Below, piece after piece: positions 21,453-31,387 of a stretch of DNA of 64,000 nucleotides. Position 1 is the stretch's first letter. Each line of letters starts with the position of its first letter. Both the position numbers and the translations under genes were made by a program. The notes below the pieces were generated by a model. The model saw only the letters and a program-made list of their open reading frames with translations. It did not search any database and was not told the origin of the DNA. The stretch is taken from contig NC_091131.1 of NCBI RefSeq assembly GCF_040183065.1, positions 8,311,001-8,375,000 on the forward strand, in the 5' to 3' direction. The stretch is from Periplaneta americana (lineage: Eukaryota; Arthropoda; Insecta; Blattodea; Blattidae).

Positions 21453-22531
21453 GGGGAGAAGTGGGTACAGTAACACAGGGAGAACAGTGAGACATTATTA
21501 TTAGATGGTAAATTTTGATGTTGAGATGTTGGTAACAGTGGAGTCGTATGTTGCACGAGTAAAGTAACAGTATTTTCATACTCGATTTGATTCTAGTTAT
21601 AAATGTAAGTGATAAAAAAAATCGTAATTTTTCACTCTAGAAGTAAAATTTTGGCTTGTGTTTAATGAAGGTTATATTGGATATACAAATGAGATATAAA
21701 TATGAATGTTTTGTTACCTAATACTATGGTATTTGAGATTATGTTTGGCAAAGTTTCGTCTTTCTTGTTTTAATTTTGAAGTGATGGCGTCATTTTTAAA
21801 TTAACTATGCGTAAAGGGAACAGTGAGACAGGCCATTGAAGGGTACACTGAGACGTCTCACTGTTCCCATGTACCAATGATTTGCAAAAACAAACTGTAA
21901 TTATAATACATTTACCAGCAACTAACATTAAAAATGAACATACTAGTAACAAATTTAGGAAATGTAGCTTAAAATAATGGATATATTACATTTTAATGGT
22001 TTCATAAATAAAAAAATATTCACAAAATTTAAGAAAATGTTAAAATATAATAAAGAATTACACTAAATTCTTATAATTATAAGCTTTGTTGTCACCAAAA
22101 ATTCATTTCATTTTTTTCCCCAAAAGTTTGAAATGTCATGGAAAATTCACTTTTCCAAATATTCCAGATGTTTCAATGGTTTCGAAGTCAAACATCAAAA
22201 TGATTCTAAATAAGCCTACAGAACATGTCAAGATAAAGAGACAGCAAGCTTTCTTTTCTTTTGAATTAAATGTAAATCATCTCAATGTCCGTTAATAGAC
22301 ACTATGGTGTCTCACTGTACCCTCCTGAATGGGAACAGTGAGACATTTGCATTTTTTTGACAAGCACGTATTGTATATTATGTCCTTTATCTATTAACAT
22401 TTTTGTTTATGTATTATTATACTCCATGTTTTAATGTCTATTTCTATTGCACTTGATTTTATAAATACTTGAATTATCACTTGCGTACATATGTCTTAAC
22501 ATTTTGTGTCTTACTGTACCCACTACTCCCC
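21453..22531. mobile_element. TA-3: TA-flanked DNA transposon with iterated 15-mers, 1079 bp
   Basis: The TIR GGGGAGAAGTGGGTACAGTA (left) pairs with GGGGAGTAGTGGGTACAGTA (complement of the right end). TA flanks both sides (21451-21452, 22532-22533). The word GGGAACAGTGAGACA or close variants occur at about 21478, 21818, 21855 (inverted), 22304 (inverted) and 22326, in both orientations. The body has no transposase. The layout matches TA-2 and TA-4. Confidence 0.85.
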
Positions 22532-23068
22532 TACATTACATAACATACCAATAGGCCTATCATTCCCAAACAGTGAGATAGATTTTGTCAAGCATTTTAT
22601 CTGCCTTCTTCACAGTCTTCATAGTTCGAAAGCGATGATAAATAAAGTTGGCTAATGTGAATATTATCGCAGGTTTGTGAGAACACGACAATACTTAGAA
22701 GAACTAAACCCACGTCGTATTGGCGGAAGCACGTGGACAACACTCGTGGCTGAGGATCCGGTTTCATATCGGCCGTCACGCTTGGTACCAATGCCGCGCC
22801 GTGTTTGTCTCGCCGGCACAACTAGCTTAATTTATATGTTTCACAATACAGTATTTCAAACAGGGAAAGAACTTTAAATAAGTGAGAAGTGTCCTCAAAT
22901 AATACATTTTTATTCCTTAGTCCCATATTCACCAACGCCAGTTCTGTATTCACCACACCACTTACTATCCTGGTCTTCTGAAACTAAGTTTTCGGTTTAG
23001 ACTGCATTTGGTCATTAAATTTTCCATACCGAAGCATAGAAATAATAATGGGAAATAATTTAGTAGCA
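22532..23068. other. Unassigned; CpG-rich ORF patch at 22677-22876
   Basis: 22670-22820 is CpG-rich and open on the plus strand for 66 codons (ELNPRRIGGSTWTTLVAEDP), preceded by ATTATCGCAG, which could be a splice acceptor. I do not recognise the protein. It might be an exon or an old element, and chance is not excluded. Confidence 0.3.
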
Positions 23069-23585
23069 CCACAGTCTAGTATTTACAGTCACGAAGCCCA
23101 ATAAGTAGGGAATATGCATCCGTAGATAGTTGCTAAGCACTAGGATCGCTACTATACCTGGTAAGATTTATCTTGTCTCAGTAGCAATAAAACAAAGTCC
23201 CTTCAAATGAGGGTGCAGATTAAGGGAGGGTTGTAAATTTTCAGGATTCCTTTCAAAATCTTGTTATCGTACAGGCTGTCGGAACTTAGTTTCTTAAAAG
23301 ACAGTGACGGAACTATACAATACGAAGAGAGATATTTTGTTACTTTATTTTGCGCTACAGAATGTATCAACTAATTCCTTCCGCCACTGGTATCGCTTCA
23401 CTCCCCACATCGCAATAAAAACACAGACGAGGTAAGACATATCTCCTTTCTCTCTCTTTTCACAGTGAGACAAGATTCATCACAGACTTTATCTCATCAC
23501 ACACAATGCGAAATAGTACCGGCACAGTCTATTGTTCCTAGTACCCAACAACTCAAGCTTCGTGACTGTATATACTAGACTGTGG
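23069..23585. mobile_element. TIR transposon, 517 bp, candidate 5-bp duplication TAGCA
   Basis: The ends agree for 29 bases with one mismatch: CCACAGTCTAGTATTTACAG at the left and CCACAGTCTAGTATATACAG (complement) at the right, continuing TCACGAAGC. TAGCA flanks it at 23064-23068 and 23586-23590. No ORF of note. An internal 350-bp piece of the same family, lacking the ends, is at 34138-34494. The superfamily is uncertain. Confidence 0.8.
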
Positions 23586-23763
23586 TAGCACCATGTAAAC
23601 TACCAACTCATTAAAAAATATATAAATTTACGAGTGATAATCTCTTTATAGAAGTCTGAATACATAGTCTCTTCTTCCTTCTCTCATTTGTACTCATTGA
23701 CTCTTTTTTATATTCCTACTCTATTTTTTCAGTTCCCTTCTGTCAGTATATTTTGTCTTTATA

Positions 23764-24486
23764 CAGGGTGTTTCCGGGCTAGTGTTACAAACTTTCAGGG
23801 ATGATGGGGAAGGGCACGTGTATCAATTTGAGATAAGGAACCCTGGTCCGGAAATGACTGAGTCGAAAGTTACAAGCAAAAATAGTTGTGTGGAACTGAA
23901 ATAATTTTATTCCTCTGTACAGCTTATTTATGTGTATTTATCTGTACATCTTACACATACTGTATTCATCTGACGTTGTTTACTTTGTCTACCTGCAGTA
24001 TTCCGTTCAGTGCGCTGTCTGATGGGTGGGGACAGGAAACTACACTAAAGCAATGCAGATAGCGTAATGTGTAACGGACATGGTCGGTCCTGATATGCAC
24101 GTCTGTAGACAGCAGTGTATGTGTACAAGTTGCAGTGTTCAGTCGATCAGTCCTAGTGAAATGAAGGAGTACACGAGAGCGGAATATGCAGACCTGATTT
24201 TCGAATACGGATGAGCCAATGGAAACAGTAGACTAGCTCACAGATTGAATAGGGCCAAGTATCCACGTAGGAGATATCCGGCCCATTCCATCTTTCCACG
24301 ACTGTTCCAAAGGTTAAGGGAAGGAGGGTACGTGGTGCGAAATTACAATTCCATTTCCACACATCTATTTTTGCTTATAACTTTCGACTCAGTCATTTCC
24401 GGACCATGGTTCCTTATCTCAAATTGATACATGTGCCCTTCGCCATCATCCCTGAAAGTTTGTAATACCAGCCCGGGAACACACTG
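23764..24486 (+). mobile_element. Mariner-like element with 130-bp TIRs, internally deleted, 723 bp
   Basis: The left end CAGGGTGTTTCCGGGCTAGT and the right complement CAGTGTGTTCCCGGGCTGGT start TIRs that stay alike for about 130 bases (ACAAACTTTCAGGGATGATG, GGTCCGGAAATGACTGAGTC). TA is duplicated at 23762-23763 and 24487-24488. Only the transposase N-terminus remains (next entry), so the catalytic part was deleted. Confidence 0.88.
24161..24360 (+). pseudogene. Mariner-type transposase N-terminal HTH remnant
   Basis: From ATG at 24161 the frame reads MKEYTRAEYADLIFEYG, then a TGA stop, then ANGNSRLAHRLNRAKYPRRR and AHSIFPRLFQRLREGGYV. This is the N-terminal helix-turn-helix domain common to arthropod mariner-like transposases (DUF4817 type: EYADMxxxYG, then YPxRRxPxxxxFxRLxQRLRETG). 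The in-frame stop at 24212 probably arose from CGA. The catalytic DDE region is missing because the right TIR begins soon after. Confidence 0.85.
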
Positions 24487-25199
24487 TACATCGTTATTTT
24501 TCCTGTAACTATCACCGGATGAAAATCCATTTGTAGTTAATACCATTAGCTCTGACGTTCGGGAGTTGCCACGCTACAGTTAAAACATCTCAAATATTAT
24601 TACTTTCATTCTTTGGCCAGTACTGACCAGGTTGACCACTGTCCCAGTAAATACGGAACTTCACGTACTTTTTGTCAATGATGCAGGAGTAAAATCAAGA
24701 GGAAGACGACTTAGCTGTAGGAATAGTGGACCATGACAAATCTTTATATCGTAATTGATGCCGATGATTAGGTTCACACCCCTGTTGAGAGCTGAACAGT
24801 GAAGAGCCAGTCCGTCGAGTGCTTCAAGTATGAATGAATCCTGCGCTCCGCTTGATGGATGTACGTATTCTGCATGTGATAGCGGCCATTCATGACTTTA
24901 ACAGAGTGCCTGGTGAATGGGCCGCCAACACGTGATAGAGTGGTAGCAGGTACGACCCGGATGTTCGTTATCGCCGGTTACTCAACCAGAGATAGTAAAA
25001 CTCCAAGTGTGTGGAAATTCCAGCCGCCTGTACAAGTTACAGCGCCTTCCCACCCACGCGAGGGCTTATATGGACGAAGACAGAGTTGAAACAGTTTTTC
25101 TCCTAGAGTACTCCTTCTTCTCATACTAACTTAGCCAGTTCAGACGTATTCCAATTCAAATCATTCCGAGTTCTCCATTCCTGACCCAGCACTGATAAC
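24487..25199. other. Unassigned sequence
   Basis: No recognisable element. 24892-25089 is open on the plus strand (TECLVNGPPTRDRVVAGTTR) with ordinary composition but no known motif. Confidence 0.4.
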
Positions 25200-26128
25200 T
25201 ACGGCTAGGATTTTGATGACCTATAAATCACGAAAAAATGTCCTAAAAACAATGCATTTATGACTTAAAAATCTTTCAAAAATGCCCTAAAAATTGTTCG
25301 TACATAATTGGCTAAGTAGGAAAAAAAGGTTTTGTACTACTTAATATTTAGACTAGTAATTAAATTCAATTCTAGTACCGACATTTAAGTTTATTTAATT
25401 TTATATAATTTTTTCTAAGTGGTACAGTTTTTACCTGATGTAGTTTTCCATGTAGTCCACCACAAGGCCACTCTTATCCGGAATTAGCAGGTATAGAGGA
25501 GTCTATATTGAAAGAGTGGTTGGAGTGTACTACGTTAAAATGGCAATATTTGTGTAGAAAACGATTAAAATATTATACAAAATAATGGATATTAGGCACC
25601 AGCGTAGCTTGGAGGTTAAGGTGCTTGCTTCCCAATCCGGAGTTGCGCTCGGTCGCGGGTTCGATTCCCGCTTGGGCTGGTTGGGTTTTTTCCGAGGTTT
25701 TTCCCAATTGTAAGACAAATTCCAGGTAATCTATGGCGAATCCTCGGCCTCATCTCGCGAAATATATCACTATCACCAATTCCATCGACGCTAAATAACC
25801 TCGTAGTTGATATAGCGTCGTTAAATAACCAAGTAAAAAAAATAATGGGTATTAATGGACAAAATATGTAGACAAAATATCAAAGGAAATAAATATTATT
25901 TTGTATTAATAATGGAGATTTATGGCCAAAATTAAATGAAAATGCCTCAAAAATGTCCGAATAAAACAAAAGATGCTCTTATGAGTTATAAGAGGCAAAA
26001 AATACAAAGAATGCCCTAACAAATATGTTTTAAAACACTCAGTTTATCACATAATATATAAATACTAAAGCAGTTATGTTTCTGGCTTACTAGAAAAAAG
26101 AAGCAATTTCATCAAAATCCTAGCCCTA
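25200..26128. mobile_element. hAT-1 copy 2, 929 bp, carrying the same SINE
   Basis: The ends TACGGCTAGGATTTTGATG and the complement TAGGGCTAGGATTTTGATG match copy 1. The body is colinear with copy 1 at high identity, including a SINE at exactly the same site. The flanking octamers CTGATAAC and GTCATCAC agree at only 5 of 8 positions, so the duplication has decayed or the boundary was rearranged. Confidence 0.9.
25595..25840 (+). mobile_element. tRNA-derived SINE-T1 inside hAT-1 copy 2
   Basis: The same SINE family and same site as in copy 1: the B box GGTTCGATTCC, the GGTTTTTCCC body word and the GACGCT ... AGCGTCGTTAAATAACC tail are all present. It is flanked by AATAATGGATATTA (25581-25594) and AATAATGGGTATTA (25841-25854). 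Shared position shows that the SINE was present before these two hAT copies separated. Confidence 0.9.
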
Positions 26129-26145
26129 GTCATCACTAATGGCCG

Positions 26146-26552
26146 AGTGCACCAGTCTCTGTAAAAAAACCATCATCATCATCTACTTCATGGATCTGAT
26201 ATGTTCCGGCTCCAAAGTATAGTTGATCACTCCATCTTTTGGTTGGTCGTCCTCGACTTCTGTGACCTTGAGGCTTATAATTTAGGATCATACGGGGCAG
26301 CCTTTCTTCATTCATTCTGCTGACGTGTTCAAACCATTTATTTCTATATTCTTCTATTTTTGTTACTATGGTAACTATTTGTAGTTCTTTGCTGATATCT
26401 TCATTCCTTTTCTTGTCTAAAAGAGTATATCCTGCTACATATCGAAGAAATCTCATTTCTGCAGTTTCACTCTTCTTATCATGCTTTTATTAAGGGTCCA
26501 GCAATCCGAGCCATGCATCAATACAGGCAAAGCTAAAACGTTATAGAACTTG
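26146..26552 (-). pseudogene. LINE-F copy 2, C-terminal segment
   Basis: The minus strand reads VLALPVLMHGSDCWTL, EMRFLRYVAGYTLLDKKRNE, RNKWFEHVSRMNEERLPRMI and GHRSRGRPTKRWSDQL, the same C-terminal block as LINE-F copy 1. The 3' end is an ATGATGATG stretch followed by CAGTCTCTGT. It is the outermost (3') part of a copy that continues, after an insertion, at 27185 and again at 28032. Confidence 0.85.
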
Positions 26553-26555
26553 AGG

Positions 26556-26634
26556 TAATTAAGAAGCGAGTATGGATATTTATGAAACGAGCGCGAGCTC
26601 GTTTCATAATTTTCATACGAGCTTCTTCATTACC
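26556..26634. repeat. Fold-back repeat with 40-bp arms
   Basis: ATGAAACGAGC and GCTCGTTTCAT surround a 4-base centre at about 26581-26606. The pairing extends outward (GGTAATTAAGAAGCGAGTA against GGTAATGAAGAAGCTCGTA) to roughly 40 bases per arm. Confidence 0.85.
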
Positions 26635-26922
26635 ATTATAGGCGAGTTTCATACGACTTTTTATGCTCGACCATATTTCTAACTTGATATTATTAATTTT
26701 CTTTGTATCTGACCTTGACCAATGTCCCGTATGTTGTGAGATGTGCGCAGACGCGAAAGTATTGATTTTTTCCGAGGAACAGATGTTCACATTGACCTTG
26801 CTAGGCCATAAGAACCTACAGAGATAACATTGAAATTAAATTAGACATTGAAAAACGAGATGACAAATTGCATTTATTTGAATATTATTTACAATTAACG
26901 CTAATTATTATAGTAACAGAAC

Positions 26923-27110
26923 ATAACTTTCTGCGACAGTATTGGATTTCCAGCCTCCGTGACTTTTCGCTAATTCTCTTTCGATTGCATATCCGAGAAT
27001 AATCGATACTTGCGGTTTTATAACGGTAGAAAGCTGACCTGTCATTGGCTGAACAGTTGTAACCTGAGTCGTCATTGGCTGAAAGACCTGACCTTTAATG
27101 AGTAGGTGTA
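26923..27110 (-). pseudogene. Possible tyrosine-recombinase (Crypton-like) C-terminal remnant
   Basis: The minus-strand frame has VIKPQVSIILGYAIERELAK then SHGGWKSNTVAESYVLL and a stop. HGGWKSNTVAE(S/G)Y is the pattern I know from the C-terminus of Crypton/DIRS-like tyrosine recombinases, including the catalytic Tyr. Upstream there is nothing else recognisable of the enzyme. It lies inside the insertion that splits LINE-F copy 2. Confidence is limited since only one motif supports it. Confidence 0.4.
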
Positions 27111-27184
27111 CTTTAATGACATACATTAAAGGTCTGCTACCAGGTGTATAATTACTACATTTCGGCATGGTCGAGCATAAAAGA

Positions 27185-27297
27185 TTATTCACTACTATTT
27201 TGGCTCTTACTATATTCTTCCCATGGAACGCCATTACTTTGGTTTTACTTGGCGATATCTGTAGATTATATTCAGCAGCAACTCTTTCTATTTTGAA
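27185..27297 (-). pseudogene. LINE-F copy 2, middle RT segment
   Basis: The minus-strand frame reads FKIERVAAEYNLQISPSKTK, VMAFHGKNIVRAKIVVNN. This is RT motif D and the region just after it. It is continuous in sense with the 28032-28450 segment and is separated from it by the Penelope-like insertion 27298-28031. Confidence 0.85.
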
Positions 27298-27382
27298 TCT
27301 TGCGTACACTACTTTTAACACTTGAATATAATTAATTGATTAACTAGTGGACTTACTAGTGTTAATTATGTAAGATTTGTCC

Positions 27383-27425
27383 GGCTTACAGCTGTTTCAG
27401 TGCTTCACGCACCATCCTCAGAGCC
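27383..27425 (-). ncRNA. Hammerhead-ribozyme-like motif, left Penelope arm
   Basis: Read on the minus strand: GGCT, core CTGAGGA, stem II GGTGC/GCACT with GTGAA loop, core GAAA, then CAGCTGTA and AGCC. GGCT/AGCC makes stem I, and GTA before AGCC fits the cleavage triplet. Stem III (ACAGCTGT) is self-complementary, so a dimeric form is likely. One U after the CUGAGGA core is unpaired, which departs from the standard fold. Identical to the motif in the right arm. Confidence 0.6.
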
Positions 27426-27628
27426 TACTAGATCACGGCGTCATCTCGAACTTCTCTGCCTGTTATGTGGGTGTGTTTGATTGTTGAAAGGTGTTGAAGA
27501 GTGGAGTCAAATAGTGTGTGTGTAATGAAATTGTTCTGTGTGTTTTAGTATGTTTGTATATTTCGTATTGTTCTAGTGTGTTGAGTTTTTGGTTCTTGGG
27601 TTGTATGTGTAGGATTTCCATGTCCGTA

Positions 27629-27922
27629 CACATTAAAGCAATGACCAGAGAACACAATACATCTACATACGCCGATCACATAACCAATGCTAACCATACA
27701 TACAATAACATAAATACGGACATGGAAATCCTACACACACAACCCAAGAACCAAAAACTCAACACACTAGAACAATACGAAATATACAAACACACTAAAA
27801 CACACCCCGATCAAATCCTCAACACACAGATCAATTTCAGTACACACACACTATTTCACTCCACTCTTCAATACCTTTCAACAATCAAACACACCCACAT
27901 AACAGACAGAGAAGTTCGAGAT
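27629..27922 (+). pseudogene. Penelope-like nuclease C-terminus, right arm
   Basis: The plus strand reads STYADHITNANHTYNNINTD, MEILHTQPKNQKLNTLEQYE and IYKHTKTHPDQILNTQINF, as in the C-terminus of the ORF at 31388-32059. The GIY and YIG motifs are absent here because the copy starts after them. The left arm encodes the same tail on the minus strand (about 27470-27628). Confidence 0.82.
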
Positions 27923-27939
27923 GACGCCATGATCTGGTA

Positions 27940-27982
27940 GGCTCTGAGGATGGTGCGTGAAGCACTGAAACAGCTGTAAGCC
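27940..27982 (+). ncRNA. Hammerhead-ribozyme-like motif, right Penelope arm
   Basis: GGCT at 27940-27943, CTGAGGA at 27944-27950, a GGTGC/GCACT hairpin, GAAA at 27967-27970, then CAGCTGTA with the expected cut after 27978, and AGCC at 27979-27982 pairing with the first GGCT. Hammerhead ribozymes at this position are an established feature of Penelope-like elements. The unpaired U after the first core block makes activity uncertain. Confidence 0.62.
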
Positions 27983-28031
27983 GGACAAATCTTACATAAT
28001 TAACACTAGTAAGTCCACTAGTTAATCAATT

Positions 28032-28450
28032 AACTCTTTCTAATTGAAAAATGGCTCTCTGTAAGCTGTCATCGTCAGTTGCTATCACTGCCCGATCATC
28101 TGCGAAGAGGAGTGTATGTAATTTTCTATTATCAACTCTAAAATTTTCTGATAAAATATATTGCCATTCCCTTATGACATCGTCAATATAAGGGTTAAAC
28201 AGAGCGGGTGCTAAAGGGCACTCTTGTCTCACACCTTGATTTATCTCTATATTGATAGTTGACTGTTTCCATTTTCTATTTTTATCATTGTTCCAGCGTA
28301 CAGGCTTTGAATTGCTCTTATTATGTGACTTGGAAAGCCTCGTAGGCTCATTATATCCCATATTTAATTTCTTTTTACTTTATCAAAGGCTTTAACATAA
28401 TCTATAAACGCTATAAATATTGGCAAATTATATTCCTTTCATTTCTCAAG
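28032..28450 (-). pseudogene. LINE-F copy 2, RT motifs A to C
   Basis: Minus-strand motif A reads FIAFIDYVKAFDKVKRN (about 28365-28420), motif B GVRQECPLAPALFNPYIDDV, and motif C TLLFADDRAVIATDDD. RT fingers are decayed. The frame runs into the Penelope insertion site at QLERV and resumes as ERVAAEYNLQ at 27297. Together with 27185-27297 and 26146-26552 it forms one LINE copy. Its 5' limit is unclear but lies before the hAT-2 element at 28600. Confidence 0.87.
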
Positions 28451-28599
28451 CAATTGCATTATTGTAAAAATACAGTTACAACAAGACCTGTCACAGCCGC
28501 GATCAAAATACGATTGCGATGCACCAAATATGATCCCCGGTGTATTGTTCGTAAAATGAGAGTGTGAATAGAGGACATGTGTACGTATTCACAATGAAG

Positions 28600-29628
28600 C
28601 AGTGGCGGCTGATTGACTGAGGCAAGTGAGGCCAGGCCTCAGTCACTTGGCTTAACAGAAATCAAATTTTGTGTTTTTATATAATATATTAGTTATTTGA
28701 ATGAAGCATCGATGTAGAAGCATTTTAAAAATTGTGATGTATATAGACCTGTTTTGCAGTAAAATTTACTCCTGAGGCCAGAATCGCTCGTGCCGGGTCT
28801 GGATTGTGATGTATATAGACCTGTGATGTATATAGATGTATATAGACCTGTTTTGCAGTAAAATTTGTTCCTGAGGCCAGAATCGTTCGTGCCGGGTCTG
28901 TCTTCTGAATTTTCTGTATTTTCGCGGGGTTTGAGTTTGCGCTTAAAACGTTGTAGCCGAGGCACAATTCGTCTGGCCTGGTCAGGTTTCACTCCTCCCA
29001 TCCATGGGCCGGCCTCAAGGGTAGAGTGGGGTGGGAATAGCCTAAATAGGCCATAAATAACACAAATTCCAGCTCTTTGGCAGGCAGAGACCCATACTAT
29101 TCCCTCCCCTTATGTCTCAGTTTATGACTTAAGCGAGGATGTTGTACTATTGTAATTCGTAGTACAGTAGTGAATCTGGGCCAATGTTGTTATGTATTTC
29201 GGGAAAATATAAACAGAAACAAATGAGAGAAATAATGCTGGTGCAGTTAATTCATTGTCAGAGTGTCCTTTTTCGAGAAGAAATAATATTGAAAGAAAGG
29301 AAGTTTTAAATAAAGAGAGAGCCTACCGAGATGCCTACGACATCGCTGACAATTTTTCTGACAGTTAATCTTAAAACGCGAGTTTCTATTGCATCCTGGT
29401 ATGGGCAACATAAATGGTTAAGTGGTAATGTGGTGTAAAATAAACTTCTCTGTTGGCCTTGTTCGTTGCTGTCAAGGGGAAAAAATAAAAAGAACAGAAA
29501 GGAGCGGATTTTCAACACATAATATGGGATGCTTCATCACACTGAAACAATCACTGAAACTCACAGCATAACAGCTTATTTGGTGAGTGAAATTATTTTT
29601 CATCAATAGTAGGCTAATAATAATAGAC

Positions 29629-29670
<42 letters not shown>

Positions 29671-29796
29671 AGTAATCATGATATTAATAATATAATAACA
29701 ATAATAATTAATATCATAAGTAAACATTTCCTATCGGAGGCACTTAAACTAGTTGCATCTGGCCTCACCGAGGATTTCGATCACCGGCCGCTACTG
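28600..29796. mobile_element. hAT-2: non-autonomous hAT transposon, 1197 bp
   Basis: The ends CAGTGGCGGC and (complement) CAGTAGCGGC are typical hAT tips, followed by a weaker TIR that contains GTGAGGCCA on both sides. An exact 8-bp duplication CAATGAAG flanks it (28592-28599, 29797-29804). The body has no transposase. It contains a local duplication of about 65 bases (28737-28800 and 28825-28902, TGATGTATATAGACCTG) and an AAT run at 29629-29668. Confidence 0.93.
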
Positions 29797-29804
29797 CAAT
29801 GAAG

Positions 29805-29939
29805 GACGCGGACATCCAAACGACACTCAGAGGAAGGTCGTGTTCAGGGAAAAGAGAATGTCTGTCTGTCACCCTACTAGAAAGTCCTGTTTTATTGCAT
29901 TTTCATATCCTTAAACATGTTCTTGTGAAAAGCTTCTCT
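29805..29939. other. Short unassigned spacer
   Basis: No feature seen between hAT-2 and the next TIR element. Confidence 0.5.
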
Positions 29940-30731
29940 AGGTTCGTTCCAACAACAGTCAGGAACCGTCCGTAACCATCGTGAGCATGCGCAGTACAGA
30001 AAAAGCGTTCCAACACAATCCGAACCAGTCCTGAAACGGAAACATGTACTGCAGTCGGGCGTTCCAACAAGCTTTTGACACGGGTTCGGAACGGTCAAAA
30101 ATAGTCCATGGATTGAGGCATGTACGGAAGAGTACGAGAGACGCGCATGCGCATAAGCTCACCAACGTCTCCTGGATACTGAAGAAAGACATGATCGACT
30201 GTTCACATCAATGAGGTTAAAGATGAAAAGTGACAGTACAGACGAATAATAAAACTAGAGATTTAATTGAAATTTTCGCCAAAAAGAAAGGGAATGGGAA
30301 TTATTTGGGTATTGAAACAGTTAATTACAATTTCAACATGCAGCTTTGATTAAAAGTATAATAAATAACGTACATACATCAATAATAAAAAAAGAACTAT
30401 TTTTAGATGAGAGTCCCTCAGTACACGACGTTGAATAATCGGAATTCTTGCCTTCCATATTTTTTGTCATCTTTTTATTGAAAATGATCGAAATTCTATT
30501 TTCTGCAATTAGAATTAGCTGCGAAACGATAATAATTAAGCATCCCGTTCTTAGCAAAGATGATCACAGTTATAGCATCTCTGGATTTAGTACATAACGA
30601 TCCGCGAAAGCGTTCCAACAGCGTCCAGTCCAGTTTCAATCCCATAGCAGATGCTCGACTAGCGCATGCGCATAAGATGGTACAGGAACCGTACATGAAC
30701 TGATCCATGAACCGCTTGTTGGAACGAACCT
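29940..30731. mobile_element. TIR element, 792 bp, with GCGCATGCGC palindromes
   Basis: A perfect 16-bp TIR, AGGTTCGTTCCAACAA, lies at both tips, with TCT on each side as a possible 3-bp duplication. GCGTTCCAACA words recur inside (30008, 30059, 30608). The palindrome GCGCATGCGC occurs at 30143-30152 and 30662-30671, followed both times by ATAAG. No transposase was found. PIF/Harbinger would fit a 3-bp duplication, but TCT is not its usual target. Confidence 0.8.
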
Positions 30732-31261
30732 TCTACAAATACTCAGTTTCAATCAGTAAACAGCGGCAAGACATCTGAAAGTGGTGGGTAGTGTTATAAA
30801 AATTTCGGTCTTGAGAGACAACCTTCCTGCAAACTGACCTGACTTTGTCAATGCTCATTCTATGCCATCACCCGTTTTGAAGTCGTGTTGCAAGACCATA
30901 TTTTAAAGTTTATTGAGGAAGAGGCTTATCGTGGTTCTGACAGCCCGCAAGTAACCAGGTTACTGCAAGCTGCTGCCTTTGTAGAAATGCTTCTTGTTCG
31001 TGCCGACGCGATGGTCACTCAGCCTTTATGTTTCCAGTTGTAAACGGACGGATTTGTAGCTCAAGTTGCTCTGTATTGCCACCATAACAGCTCAGTGCTA
31101 GGGTGAAGACCATCATTACACGAGACTAGATTTCCCGGCGTTGATTTAAAATTAAGAAAAACATTCAGTATTCTGAGAGGTGGTAGTAGCATATTCAACA
31201 AAACAACAAAAAGAACTATAATAAACACGAGTCCAAAAATTAATATTTTCCGAGACATGAG
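30732..31261. other. Unassigned sequence
   Basis: No gene recognised. AACATTCAGTATTCTGAGAGG near 31160 is a word that recurs at about 33084 and 34117, at the edge of the duplicated unit there. Confidence 0.4.
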
Positions 31262-31387
31262 TACTTATTCATCAACATCATACAGCTTCTACCAAAAGTT
31301 TAAGGACATCTCTTCAAAAGAGATGTTTCACTTTAGTTCTTGTACTCATGTAAAAACCCCTGATCTTTATACAGAGACCACATTCCT

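Larger units (their letters stand above)
26553..27184. mobile_element. Insertion within LINE-F copy 2 carrying fold-back and recombinase-like parts
   Basis: LINE-F coding is interrupted between NNLLCS (near 27185) and KFYNVLALP (26552). Inverted words TTTTATGCTCGACCA (about 26658) and TGGTCGAGCATAAAA (about 27168) bracket most of the insertion. The remainder, 26554-26634, is a separate fold-back. Element type is unclear: two nested insertions are possible. Confidence 0.5.
27298..28031. mobile_element. Head-to-head Penelope-like element palindrome, 734 bp
   Basis: It is inserted in LINE-F copy 2 with a target duplication AACTCTTTCTA(t)TTGAA (27280-27297 and 28032-28048). The arms 27332-27628 and 27715-28033 are inverted copies at roughly 95 percent identity, apart from about 22 extra bases in the right arm; the spacer is 27629-27714. 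Each arm is the 3' end of a Penelope-like element (nuclease C-terminus plus 3' region), with 3' ends facing outward. Such inverted or tandem arrangements are known for Penelope-like insertions. Confidence 0.88.

Noticed and set aside
22677-22876. Host exon
   Set aside because: The frame is open and CpG-rich with a possible acceptor, but it has no recognised domain, a short length and no donor. Kept only as an unassigned patch.
27332-28033. Palindrome as a MITE
   Set aside because: The arms encode the Penelope nuclease tail and end in ribozyme-like motifs, and the target duplication is longer than in most cut-and-paste families.
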